In this document: piece by piece, positions 31,831-43,195 of the stretch
How positions within the stretch are numbered: position 1 is the first letter of the stretch
How the letters are laid out: each line of letters begins with the position of its first letter
Source: Rugalucina vietnamica
Lineage: Eukaryota > Mollusca > Bivalvia > Lucinida > Lucinidae
Assembly (NCBI GenBank): GCA_964017185.1
Contig: OZ024879.1
Coordinates: 45,754,883-45,818,882 of the forward strand
Direction of reading: 5' to 3'
Length of the DNA stretch: 64,000 nt
The notes under the pieces: generated by a model
Told to the model about the DNA's origin: nothing
The model's database searches: none
What the model saw: the letters and a program-made list of their open reading frames with translations, nothing else
Made by a program: the position numbers and the translations under genes

Positions 31831-32334
31831 AACCGTTTCGTCTGTAACATGTAAATGAAGCCAATTGTAAGGGTGCTCCTGTTCAACCCTTTTGGAAACA
31901 TCTTGAAGTATTAGACTGCTGTAACTGATGCAAACCTACCGACACGCGTCTATGCATGAACAAGCACAAAGCACCATCTTTAATCTCACGAAATTATGTT
32001 TACTACATGTGGTATGTACGAAATCTTACATTATCGTCGCAGAAGCAAGAATGCACATTGCCAACAGAGACATGCTAAGTAAAAGAAAAAATCATGCTAC
32101 GTAATGATGGCCTTCATCAGAGTCGATGTCCCAGGAGAAGTGGTTAATCTTCATAATATATAAGACTGTTTAGTATGCCTACATCTTTGTCATGCTCGTT
32201 GTTTTTCGTTTTGGTTGAAACTTAGCCGGGTGGCTAACTTGTTGGGAAAGAGCTAGACATTCTGGTCTTCGAGTATCTTGTCTGAAAATTGTCTTACATT
32301 TCGTGTATTTTCTTTCCTACCTGGTGTCTACAGG

Positions 32335-33523
32335 TCCGTTTCATTAATAACATACCCCTGCAATGTCGCAAAATAAATTGACCCCGCACCCTGCATTGCA
32401 TGGCTCATTGCTGGATGGTTATTAGTCTGGCCTGGATGAAACTTCTACAATTTGCGTATACATTTATATGTGTTAAACTGGTAGTTTGTTTATATTGATC
32501 GTGAGCAGTCCGATTGGACAGGAAGCTGTTTTCAGCATGTACCAAAATTCCGACAGAATTAATGTCAAGTTTTCAACTTTGGGCGATTGGTATTATGTAA
32601 GTACTGTGAATACTGCCACTTTCTGACCTGAATGTTATTCATTGACATCTATTTGATATACATTAAAACTTGCACCGCATTCGCAATACATATAAAGTTC
32701 AGAAATAATGATTAAATAGACGCTATTTCCTTCATTACACACATATTTCAAGGAAGCAAAACTGCTCTTAATGTCTACTTCCATCTTAGTGTGCTCTCGC
32801 GCGTTTAATATTTGATTCGTTGAAGTTTCTCTTGGATGATTACTAATATAAGCCGTCTTGTTAAAATCGCCAGTCACACTATTTCAATCAATTGTATTCA
32901 AAAACCATCAAATGTCCTTAATAAATATATGTTTAAGAATGTCATTACATAACTTAAAACATTGTCATAGGCAGACACACATTGCATTAGATACAAGGCT
33001 ATCGTAACTCTCTTTAAATAATCATGTCAACTGTTAATGATATTCTCAAATGTCCAGTTTTTAAATTTGATAAGCTTTCAGACAATTTATGCGCTGAAAA
33101 CATGCATTTGCATGGTAGCATTATACAGGGTAGTAGGTATAGTTAGATATTCCATTTCTACTTCAGTACTTTAGCGAATGTGATGTAAGTTTTAAGGTAT
33201 CTACAAAAGATGCCAATGAACAACATTCATGTCAGAAACTGGTAATATTCACAGTACTTACATAATGCCAATCGCCGAAAGTTGAAAACTTGACATTAAA
33301 TCTACCAGAATTTTGGTACACGCCGAAAGCAGCTTCCTGTCCAATCGGACTGCTCACGATCAATATAAACAAACTACCAGTTTAACACACATAAATATAT
33401 ACACAAATTGTAGAAGTTTCATCCAGGCCAGACTAATAACACTCCAGCAATGAGCCATGCAATGTAGGGTGCGGTGTCAATTTATTTTGCGACATTGCAG
33501 GGGTATGTTATTAATGAAACGGA
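32335..33523. mobile_element. Long inverted-repeat (foldback) element, about 1.19 kb
   Basis: The left arm, 32335-32646, starts TCCGTTTCATTAATAAC. The right arm, 33209-33523, ends GTTATTAATGAAACGGA. They are reverse complements over about 310 bp with scattered mismatches, around a loop of about 560 bp. The loop holds one minus frame of 80 codons (32635-32877) with no motif. It is probably a non-autonomous DNA transposon; no clear target-site duplication was seen. Confidence 0.75.
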
Positions 33524-33551
33524 GCTGTATGTTGGGTCTATTTTAACTTTC

Positions 33552-33662
33552 AGCACATTTTGAGTGTCATGACATCCTAATGTGGGTAAAAGTCTCATAG
33601 AATTGAGACAACGTCCCGACATGACCATTGCTGTTGACCGGAACGTAAAGTATCAATTAAAA
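33552..33662 (+). repeat. SINE-like family C, 3' fragment
   Basis: ttttgagtgtcatgacatcc ... cgtcccgacatgaccattgc tgttgac matches 7430-7545. Only the 3' third is present, directly beside the foldback element. Confidence 0.65.
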
Positions 33663-33854
33663 CCAAAATTACTTTGTCTTTATCGTCCTAGTTCACGTTC
33701 TTAATCCAATAGCACCGGCTGCTCTGACGGAAATGCCGTTGCATTGCACAGAGTGGGAAAGTCTTGACTACTACTATTTCGCTTTTTGAACATACAGAAC
33801 GCGCTCAACTTTGCTCCGTCTCCATTTTCTGTGTATTTTTATTGAAAGAGTAAG

Positions 33855-34505
33855 AAATAAAATATAATTGTTAGATCCTATCCTTTGGAAGCAGTAAAAA
33901 CATTCAAAGAGAGGTGGGCCATATTGTACAATTTCGGGTAATGAACCTTCATCAGTGACCCTTTATAAAACTGGCAGCGAAAGCCAGACATTCATGATTG
34001 CTGTAATTTCAAGAATTTTCACCAGTATAGTCTAATTCAAAGACTAAAATTCCCAAAGGGGCCAAGTATTCAAAATTCTGTTAAGATAATGATTCTTAAC
34101 GTACACTTTATTTGAAATACTCCAAATATCTTTACTGATCTAAAAAGATCAAAAGAAAAATATAATCTGCACTATGGATGATGTACGGGGAGACTTTTAA
34201 GGGCCGCCACACGGCACAACACCAGCTGCAGTAATAGCAAATAAAATATAATTGTTAGATCATTTGGAAGCAGTAAAAACATTCAAAGAGAGGTGTGCCA
34301 TATTGTACACTTTCGGGTAATGAACCTTCATCAGTGACCCTTTATAAAACTGGCAGCGAAAGCCAGACATTTATGATTGCTGCAATTTCAAGAATTTTCA
34401 CCAGTATAGTCTAATTCAAAGATTAAAATTCACAAAGGGGCCAAATATTCAAAGTTCTGTTAAGATAATGATTCTTAACGTACACTATATTTGAAATACT
34501 CCAAA
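33855..34505 (+). repeat. Repeat family E, tandem duplication
   Basis: About 260-290 bp starting at aaataaaatataattgttag occurs twice (33855 and 34243) with few differences. Both carry ggaagcagtaaaaacattca and gggtaatgaaccttcatcag. Between them lie about 100 bp including gatgtacggggagac and gggccgccacacggcac. Other copies: 21170 (+), 36585 (-). It is non-coding. Confidence 0.75.
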
Positions 34506-34511
34506 TACACT

Positions 34512-35187
34512 GTTTAAAAATACAAATAGTCAATGATCAGGTAAATAAGCAATCAGAAAGAAATTTCCATTCTAAAAAAATGATTTGGGAAAAACAATTA
34601 GGTACTTATTCTTAGAAAATATATCGTTCAACGACTGAGCAGCTATTTCCAAATACGGGGGCACTCAGTTATCCGAGCTTAGATAAAAAAAAAACATGAA
34701 AACATACATAAGGTTCAAACAGCACAAAAAGCGACTCCAAAACATAAAACTAACGGAACCACAACAGAAGTATCGCCTTGGAACGATCAGTAATCTAAAA
34801 TTACGAGGGGGGGAGGATTAAACTGGTTTTACAGGCGCATAACCTCACCCTCATTTTCTGCAGTGATTCACAACATTTAGCTAGTTTTTCGGTCCTCCTG
34901 GTGAATCTGACTAGTCAAAAAGTCATCAAGGACAAACAATTAAATCATGATAACCACCAACGAGGACAACAGATTCAATAGCTGCCCGACGATGAAGATC
35001 CCTGGGTGCTGAATAACTTACTGAAACCCGGAGCATACGAAAAAACATCAGTTAAAGCCCGGTGGATCAAGCAACAGACAAGAAGCTCCGACCTAAAACC
35101 ACTTAAATGAGCTTAAATGTCGGGACCATCAAAGAGTCTGAAACCCGACCCACCGACGTGCAATTAAAGAAGTCAGCATAGTTATCA
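34512..35187 (-). repeat. R-family repeat, 675-bp copy
   Basis: A diverged copy collinear with 47044-47740, including cgcataacctcaccctc, gctgcccgacgatgaagatc and cgtgcaattaaagaagtcag. The right side is cut exactly where the SINE at 35188 begins. Confidence 0.7.
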
Positions 35188-35400
35188 ACTCTCACCGCTG
35201 TGTCTGGTGTGGGTTCGAGCCCTGCTATGGCCATATGTGAGACAAGCCAAGTTCTGCTTGCGGGTGTGTCAGGTGGTTTTTCTCGGGGTACTCCCGTTTT
35301 CGCCCCGCCTACTGATTGGCCCGTCTCATATGAGCTGAAATAATTTTGAAAGGGACGTTAAACTGAATAAAAAAAAAATAAATAAAAAAATAGAAAGAAA
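35188..35400 (+). mobile_element. tRNA-derived SINE, family A, head truncated
   Basis: It starts inside the tRNA head (ctctcaccgctgtgtctggt) and keeps box B (GGTTCGAGCCC), then the full body and GGACGTTAAACTGAATAAAA tail. It is fused directly to the end of an R-family copy. Confidence 0.8.
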
Positions 35401-35559
35401 GAAATTTCCATACTTGGCCCCTTTGGGAATTTCCGTCGGAGTAGTTTCCATTTGGATTTCGCATAGCAAATTCCTACTTTTTCCAAATGACGCATTAACT
35501 GGGCCCGGAGGAGGACCCTCGGTCACGGACGACGCGCCTGAAATATCGCTGCTTCAAAA

Positions 35560-35842
35560 GCACGATTCTTGGTCACTTCTGACGAGTGTGTCCCACGGAC
35601 AAACACTTTCGGCAATATGACGCGCGTCCCTGCATCGTAACGAGCAGGGGCTGGCCAGATGAAAGGTGAATAAGATGAGGGATTCGCCTTTTCATCACCT
35701 CAGTTGTTTTCATGTAGACCAATCTTACACCATCATATGTCGCACAGTCGGCATGTGCTGTTTTTAACATATTACATACCATGACTTGCCCAAAAAGCTC
35801 AAAAACTTCAGTTAGTAACATATTATAATAGTAAAGGGACAA
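35560..35842 (-). pseudogene. Gag-like zinc-knuckle unit G8, longest open N-terminal to knuckle frame
   Basis: A continuous 89-codon minus frame: MSLYYYNMLLTEVFELFGQV, then MLKTAHADCATYDGVRLVYM, then LVTMQGRASYCRKCLSVGHT. It links the signature block and the CCHC knuckle in one frame, showing that the pieces seen in the other units belong to one protein. It stops right after the knuckle (HTRQK), so the C-terminal part is lost. It is probably dead. Confidence 0.65.
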
Positions 35843-36084
35843 CCAATGCCCCTTAAAGTCACAACTTGCTTCTCAAGTTTCATAACATGAAATCTGCATT
35901 TCCAGCTCGTATGATTTGAGGCTTTGCCACCTGTTCAAGCGTGTCCATATATTCTAACTGCATGCAGAAAAACAACTCACAGCAGAAGCTTGTCTGAATT
36001 CATTGTCAGTGAATACCAGAGGGGCAACTTTGTTTAGATCATTACGAAAATTCGCCTATGCAATATACAGAGATATTTTTCAGC

Positions 36085-36215
36085 TGTTAAAAATAGAAAA
36101 ATCATCAGCGGCGGTTCTAACGATAGGTATACCTCTGCAAACCCCAGTTTTGCTATATAAAAGTGGGGTTTAAGGGGGTATACATTTCACGGACTTGTTT
36201 TCCTGATGTGGTATA
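36085..36215 (-). repeat. Hairpin repeat family D, inverted copy
   Basis: ggcggttctaacgataggtatacctctgcaa ... aagtggggtttaagggggta is the reverse complement of the 23.5-kb copies, ending with catttcacggacttgttttc. Confidence 0.6.
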
Positions 36216-36584
36216 TTTCTGCGCTGCAGTGGTGCCATTTGCTCTGCACTCCGCAAAGCAACTGGATTCACCAGAACACTTTTGAATCTGTCAGTGTATT
36301 TTCTATCATAAATCAGCATGGTTTTTTCTAGAAGGCAAAGATGGATATATCATCTTGTGATCAATGTAAATCGTTTGGTCGAAAAACACTTGGTCGAATA
36401 TGACATTTGGTGAAAACATAGTGCAACAGACGGGCTATTTTTTTATTTTTATTTTTTATTTTTTCAGTTTTATTATGTTTTGTCATTTTAAAAGTGACAC
36501 TTCGTCGAAAGTAAAAAAAAAAATACACGAAAAACACTTTTAATATACAGTGTAAACGTTACTACCAAATTAAGAGTAACTGAC

Positions 36585-37015
36585 AAATGTCTGTATTTAG
36601 TTGCTTCAATACGGAGCATACTACCTCCTTTTGAACGTTTTCAATGCTTCCAAATGATCAAACTGTTATATTTTATTTGCTTTTACTGCAGCTGGCGTTG
36701 TTTCGTGCGGCGGCCCTAAAAATTCTCCCCCTACATTACCCTTGAGGTCAGTAAGAATATTCAGAGTTTCAAATATGTACATTTAGTATCATGTTCTGAA
36801 CAATGTTGAATTATTTGACCAGGTTTATGCATGTGTCTTCGATTTTGACTTCCCTTGTGTGAAGTTTTGAAATTGCAGGGCATTTATCTGAATATAGTCG
36901 CTAGTTTATAAAGGGTCACTTACGAGGGTTCATCACCCAAAATTGCGAAATATGGTCCATACTACCTCCCTTTGAACGTTTTCACTGCTTCCTAAGGATC
37001 AAACTATATTTTAAA
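36585..37015 (-). repeat. Repeat family E, inverted copies
   Basis: Two inverted segments (about 36600-36680 and 36900-37010) carry cctttgaacgttttcactgcttc and gggttcatcaccc, the complement of family E. ggcggccctaaaaattctcc between them matches the inter-unit part at 34200. Confidence 0.65.
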
Positions 37016-37084
37016 AAAGGCGATTGCAGGTTGTAGATATCCATTTTCGATTAACTGGATAGCTATTGATAGAAAGTGATGTAT

Positions 37085-37560
37085 TTTCGACAGCACTAGA
37101 AAACTTGCCTTGAGGAGGACGTATACTCCCAGCTGATAGCCACCAAGCCACCTACCTATCCTCTTCCCTAACAACCCGGCACATGCTTATCCCTAACATT
37201 GAATCGCTTATTCCCAATGAAAGACAGTACCCTTATCAAGTACATTTTTAAAATATGCATTGAAAAGCGCTTTGCTTACAAACATCGTGGAGTATTATTC
37301 TTGAATGACAGATCTATCTTAGAGCAGTATACAGAGCTTAGAGTATACTCAATCAAGGACACAATCACGGTCATTGTGGGCTAGGTCCTTAGTATTAAAT
37401 TGAAATGAAAATAGAATGGCATTCTTGAAAAAAAAAAAAAAAATGTCCTAGATCATATCCTAGATCTTGACCTCTAGTCCCACCCCCATCCCCAGGCATG
37501 TACGTTTGAGTCCAACCCTGATATGGAACCAATGGTCTAAGCATGAATGCTTCCGACATG
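37085..37560 (-). mobile_element. Helentron/pearl-like family 2, inverted 3' part
   Basis: It reads as the reverse complement of 27640-28046, from ctagaaaacttgccttgagg (3' hairpin end) through tagagcagtatacagagct and cctagatcttgacctctagtc. The 5' end and most cores are missing. Confidence 0.65.
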
Positions 37561-37564
37561 ATTC

Positions 37565-38420
37565 CGTGATTCGGTCCGTGTCGCTATTTGTACGTGTGAA
37601 TTTTATTTAGTGATAGTCCAGGGGAGGCCTCCCCTTTGCCTTAAATGCAACGAATTAGGAGGCATCCCATGGACTGTCACTAGAAGGGATTGACCACTTC
37701 CCAGCTTCACTAAGAGAGGGATCTTTTGTTTCTTCACTTTATCCGTTTCAAGAGGAATTCCCTCATGCCATTAAAAGCACACACTTTTGCATATGATGAC
37801 TTGCTCCAGTTTATATCAAGAATAGCATGATAGCCCTGTGACAAAGGAAGGTGAAGTGCAGGTTGGGTTGGTGAACCCGTCCGCAACCTGGCCGTCCTAT
37901 TAGGGTCGTCGTCGTTTTTACTTTTTTTATGAGTCATAGGATTCCATCACCTTTGTACCCCCGACTCAACTCCCGCACCGTCAGGGCTCCAAGTACCCGA
38001 AACCTCTGGTTGGGAGCGCCCTCCGAGCCAGCAGGTGTAGGTGCCGGCGGGGCCCGCTACCTCTGAGGACTCAGCCGGACGCGGATTGGTCGGGACATCT
38101 TGAGCCCTGGCAATGGCTGCGCCCGTGATCGCAAACGATCTTTTACTACTAGGACAATCTTTACGCGTGTGTCCTAATTCGTTACATTTAGGGCAAAGGG
38201 GGGGGGGGCGTTCCCTGGACGGTCACTAAAAGGGATTGACCATTTCCTTGCTTCACTAAATGGAGATCTTTTGATTTTTCACACCATCCGTTCTCAACAG
38301 GACTTCCCTCATGCCATTTTATTAGCTTACACTTTTACATACGAAGACTTGCTCCAGTTTATATCAATAACTTCATCATAGCCACAAAATATCGCCTTTA
38401 ACAGGCGGTCACTATAATAC
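37565..38420 (-). pseudogene. Gag-like units G9-G11 with an inversion junction
   Basis: Three pieces. (a) 37565-37665 on the plus strand reads RPPLCLKCNELG. (b) 37668-38205 on the minus strand carries the N-terminal-side block (to about 37830), then CPKCNELGHTRKDCPSSKRS (38200-38140) and the Pro/Glu-rich tail. (c) 38205-38420 minus repeats the block of (b) with aaaagggattgacca. The change of strand at about 37665 is a short inverted duplication. All frames are broken. Closest to G2. Confidence 0.55.
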
Positions 38421-39898
38421 AGAGGTACGACAAATCGATATATGTGCACGTGTAAGATTGGCCTATAATAAATTAGTCTGTATCAAATAAAATTGGTCAT
38501 AATTCTTAATGTAAAAATACTATAATTCATAACATATAAACGACAGCCAGTAGGTTGCATTTGACTAATGTAAATGTATACTATGCAAATTAAATTTAGC
38601 AATTTTCGTAACATTCGCCAGTCTCTGCACATAATGAATAAAAGTCATATTTTGGCATATGGGCGTAAGTGGTAACCTTTCGGCAAGAACGTACAATCGA
38701 AAAATTTCGAAAAAATCAAACCTTACGGCGATACTGACGTGACGTTACAATTTTAGACACATGATCAAAACTTGCAGGTATGGTTAAAGTGGGAAACCAA
38801 AATTATGCTTAAGCAACTGTTCAGTCATCAAATCAAACAAAAACATTTAAAACGTTTGGAAACAAAATTTTATCGCCGAGAAAAAAAAGATCGTAAGTTT
38901 TTGAATTCTACGTTTTTTCTTTGCTCCTAGATTATCGCCTTACAGTTACGTTTCTAATTGGAATTTTCCAAAAATCGGCAAGGAGTTTAAATGTCTGATG
39001 CATACCGATATGCTTAAATAAAGGGAGTTTGCAAAATTCCCTATCTTGGCTTCATAACGTGAGCGCTATGGCTCTGAAACTTTCAAGTGTGACTGGCTAC
39101 ATTATGCTTCGTTTGTCTTGTTTTGTTTTCATGAAAATCAATGGAATTCAAGTAACCCGAAATTAAGACAATTTCGACTACTTGACTGCGCGTTGCATCG
39201 TTTTTGGCAGGTAAAGATTGTACCGAAAAAGCCCAATCTTACTTATCACATAATCAACAACGTTCATAAAGAAGGGGTTAAAAGGATGGGTGTATTGGAC
39301 TTAACAAAAGTCAGTTGTTTGCATTGTGTGCAGTGGTTGAGAATTTTGCATTCACATCCTTTTTGTATTCCTTGGATCTTCCAGAAGCCTCTTTTAAGGA
39401 TTGCGTTTTTAAATTCATCATATCATGTGCCTAAGACACTGTTCTTGTCATTTAAATTAAAGAAATGTCCAAAAATTGCTCTAAGGGGTTCAAAAATATA
39501 TGTAACATCAAAAGTTGCTAAATTTATTTTGCAAAGTATATATTCCAAAATTAATATTTATTTTTCATTTTATCTTTTCGATTTATGAACGTAGACTCTA
39601 GCACTTCCGTCCATGTTCTTGTATCTTTGTCATATGCATATAAATTGTAACTGCTTGGATTATTTTCAAAGGAGATGAATATGTACTGCAAATGTCTGTT
39701 CACTTCCGAGATTCATAACATGCGCCCATTTAATGAAATCACATGATTTAATCCATTTACAAACACAAAAGAGGTGACACGGGTTCTTTCTCATACCCTT
39801 AAATGCGGCGTTCAAAAATCGTGCTTCGAACCTTTACATCTGAATGTGAAACCATCTGGATTTCTTTCACGTATTTTTGAATAAGCTGGCGTACCGCT
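38421..39898. other. No confident gene
   Basis: AT-rich sequence. A plus frame of 156 codons at 39118-39588 starts at TTG and has many Phe/Leu/Ser residues but no motif or splice context. I could not support it as a gene. Confidence 0.4.
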
Positions 39899-41865
39899 TT
39901 TTAGCTCACCTGAGCCGTCAGGCTCACAAGGTGAGCTTATAGTATACCCATGCTCCGTCGTCCGTCCGTCCGTCCGTCGTCGTCCGTCCGTCGTCCACCA
40001 TTTTCAAAGATCTTCTTCTCTGAAACAGCTTGGCCAATCAAAGCCAAATTTTACATGAAGCATCTATGGGAAGGGGGAACCAATGTGTATATAAATAATC
40101 CAGGTCGGTCACATGACCAAGATGGCCGCCATGCCCATATATGGTAAAAACCCTTCAAAAATCTTCTTCTCCGGAACCACTGGACAGATTTCAACCAAAC
40201 TTGGCATCAAGTACTACAATGTGTATATAAATCATGACCTTGCGGTGACCTTGACCTATTTTACGGCAAGGTCAACATAGGTCGCCTTTGCATTTGAATG
40301 GGAAAAATTGCTAAATTGTCATTTAAAGGAAAAATCTTGCAGAAAATGAGCAGTAGGACTGAATATTAATGATTCTGAAAAAAAGTTGGGCACCAGGGGC
40401 TCATCCGCCCCCACCCCGGGGCAATATACATGTATATTACCATAATATTCAAACATCATCTTCTCTGAAACCGCTTGGCCAATCAAAGCCAAATATTGTG
40501 TGAAGCATCAATAGGAAGGGGTAATCAATGTGTATATAAATAACCCAGGTCACATGATCAAGATGGCCGCAATGCCCATATATGGTAAAAGCCCTTCAAA
40601 AATCTTCTTCTCCAGAACCGGTGGATCGATTTCAAAGAACTTTGGCATGAAGTATCGATGGCTCAAGTACTACAATGTGTATATAAATCATGACCCTGTG
40701 ATGACCTTGACCTTTTTACGGCAAGGTCAACATAGGTCGCCAATGCATTTGAATAGGGGAAACTTTTAAAATGTCATTTAAAGTGAAAGTCTTGCAGGAA
40801 ATGGGCAGTAGGACTGAATATTAATGATTCTGAAAAAAATGTACCCCAGGGGCTCATCTGCCCCCACCCCGGGGCAATATACATGTATATTACCATAATA
40901 TTCAAACATCTTCTCCTCTGAAACCGCTTGGCGAATCAAAGCCAAATTTTATGTGAAGCATCTATGGAATGAGGGAATTAATGTATATATAAATTATCAA
41001 GTTCACATGACCAAGATGGCTGCCATGCCCACCTAAGGTAAAAACCCTTAAAAAATCTTCTTCTCCGAATCTGGTGGACCGATTTCAAAGAAACTTGGCA
41101 TGAAGCACCAATGGCTGAAGTACTACAATGTGTATATAAATCATGACCCTGTGGTGACCTTGACCTATTTTAGGACAAGGTCAACATAGGTCGCCAATGC
41201 ATTGGAATGGGGAAAACTTTTAAGAAGTCATTTGAGGTGAAAATTTTGCAGGAAATGGGTAGTAGGACTAAATATTAATGATTCTGAAAAAAATGGACCT
41301 AAGGACTCATATGCCCACACCCCGGGGCAATATACATGTATATTACCATAATATTCAAACATCTTCTCCTCTAAAACCACTTGGCCAATTGAAGCCAAAT
41401 TATATTCGAAGCATCTATAGGATGGGGGAACCATGTGTATATTAATAATTTAGGTCACATGACCAAGATGGCCGCCATGCCCATATATGGTAAAAACCCT
41501 TAAAATATCTTCTTCTCTGAAACCAATAGATTGACTTCAATGAAACTTGGCGTGAAGCATCCGTGGCTATAGTACTACAATGTATATATAAATCATGACC
41601 CTGTGATGACCTTGACCAAGTTTATGGCAAGGTCAACATGGGTTGCCCATGCATTTGGATGGGAAAAACTGTTAAAATGTCATATGAATGGAAAAGCCAG
41701 CAAGAAATTGGCAAATGGACAGAATATTGATTATTCTGAAAAAAGAAAACGGCCCAAGGGCTTCATCTGCCCCTGCACTGGTGTTAAATACCATAATATT
41801 CAAACATGTTTATTGGTATATGCAGCAGACTCAGGTGAGAATTTACAGGACCATTGGTCCTCTGG
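39899..41865 (+). mobile_element. Pearl/Helentron-like element, family 1, four core repeats
   Basis: 5' end: TTTTAGCTCACCTGAGCC with a GAGCC..GGCTC hairpin and a (CGTC)n stretch. Core: four units of about 460 bp (starting about 39990, 40445, 40900, 41355), each with cttggccaatcaaagcc, acatgaccaagatggccgcc, cccatatatggtaaaa and gaccttgacctattttacgg. 3' end: actcaggtgag, inverted to the 5' GCTCACCTGAG, then the hairpin AGGACCATTGGTCCT and CTGG followed by T. Subterminal inverted repeats, a 3' hairpin and a CTRR-T end fit Helentron-associated elements. It encodes no protein and would need a Rep/helicase supplied in trans. Confidence 0.75.
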
Positions 41866-42546
41866 TTGCACATGTAATTTGCTCTGCCAAAAGCCCATAA
41901 TTTCTTGACCATTTGAATACGTCCTCAATAGAAGAAGCAAATAAATTCTGGGATGTCCAAGGGTTAACGAATTCTCAAATTTAACATTATAAACATCCCT
42001 TATAATCTTATCAAATCTTCCTTCACCGTGATTTTGTCTGTTATTCGACATGTCGAGACGAATGTCAAGAAGAAACTAAAATATAACGGACATGTTTGAA
42101 GTAATTTGAACTTAATTGTAATGTCTTACTACATCTCATATTGATGATCAAAGAATAAAAAAATACATTTTGCAAGTCTCCCCGTACATCAACCATAGTG
42201 CAAATTATAGTTCCCTTTTAGGTCCTTTGAGATCTGCGAGGGTATTCTGAGATAGCATCGGTTTAGATTCATGTTCTTACCAACGTTTAGTATAATATTT
42301 GACCACATATGGATTATGCTTGTCTTTGTATCGACTTCCGTTTTCAAAAATGCAAAACTACAGTGAATGTTTTGCCGAATTCGGCATGGCCCATCCCCAT
42401 TCTCATTAATATGTCCATTACCTTTAAAAGATATCAATCAGCAAATAATGAGATGGAAAGTAAGATAGAGAGAAGAAATACAAAGAAAAATATGACAGTA
42501 AAACAACAAATCACTGCCCTGGGACAAGAAATCATTGTCGGTAAAA
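41866..42546. other. No gene; fragment of repeat family E near 42172-42212
   Basis: caagtctccccgtacatcaa ccatagtgcaaattata is the complement of the family-E inter-unit segment near 34165-34195. Other frames lack motifs. Confidence 0.4.
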
Positions 42547-43195
42547 GGCCCGTACCGGACCCGGATTAGAATAGGCCGGTCGCTCCCTCATGCGGAACCG
42601 TAAAACCCGGTCAAAAGAGGTGCCACCTGTTTGCCGTGGGTGGATACCCGTAAGCCGGAGAAGAGGATCCTGGAGGTTGAGGGACAGGCCAGAGATCTTC
42701 ACCTGTCTCAACACGCCTCTTTGGCCTCGGATTCGGTGTAAACGGGAGGCCGTGGAGGCTCGACACGGTCAATCAGCTGCCATGCCTTGCCCTGAGATCT
42801 CTTCTTCCTTCTAACTTTTTCAGTATCGAATGATATGCAACCGTGTTCCAAATTTCTTCATTTAATCATCCTTTTCCCTATATCTCAGAAGGCGGTGGTT
42901 TAAGGGTCAATCGACGGGCTTGTTTTTCGGTATTTCTGGTTACTTGGGTCTAGGTTGAAAGGCAGGGTGGGTACAACGTCTGAATGTTATTTCGGTTTTC
43001 TTTATGAGACATCTGACTTGATATTCAGTTGTTGTTAAAGCTTGGGTAGTCTGAGTACTTTGGAATCTTGCACGGCGAGTATGACGGGTATGCAGCTTTG
43101 GCGCTGGAAACTGGAGAGCCGTTTCCGTATAGCGTCCCCTTGTAGGGCTCCAAGGAGGGTGAAGCGCATAGCCGTCGAGACTTAAAACTAAAATC

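Noticed and set aside
39118..39588. 156-codon ORF as a gene
   Set aside because: TTG start, no motif, skewed toward Phe/Leu/Ser as expected from AT-rich DNA, no splice or polyadenylation context.
39899..41865. CRISPR-like or satellite array
   Set aside because: The repeats of about 460 bp vary and are bounded by transposon-like termini; there are no short identical repeats with unique spacers.
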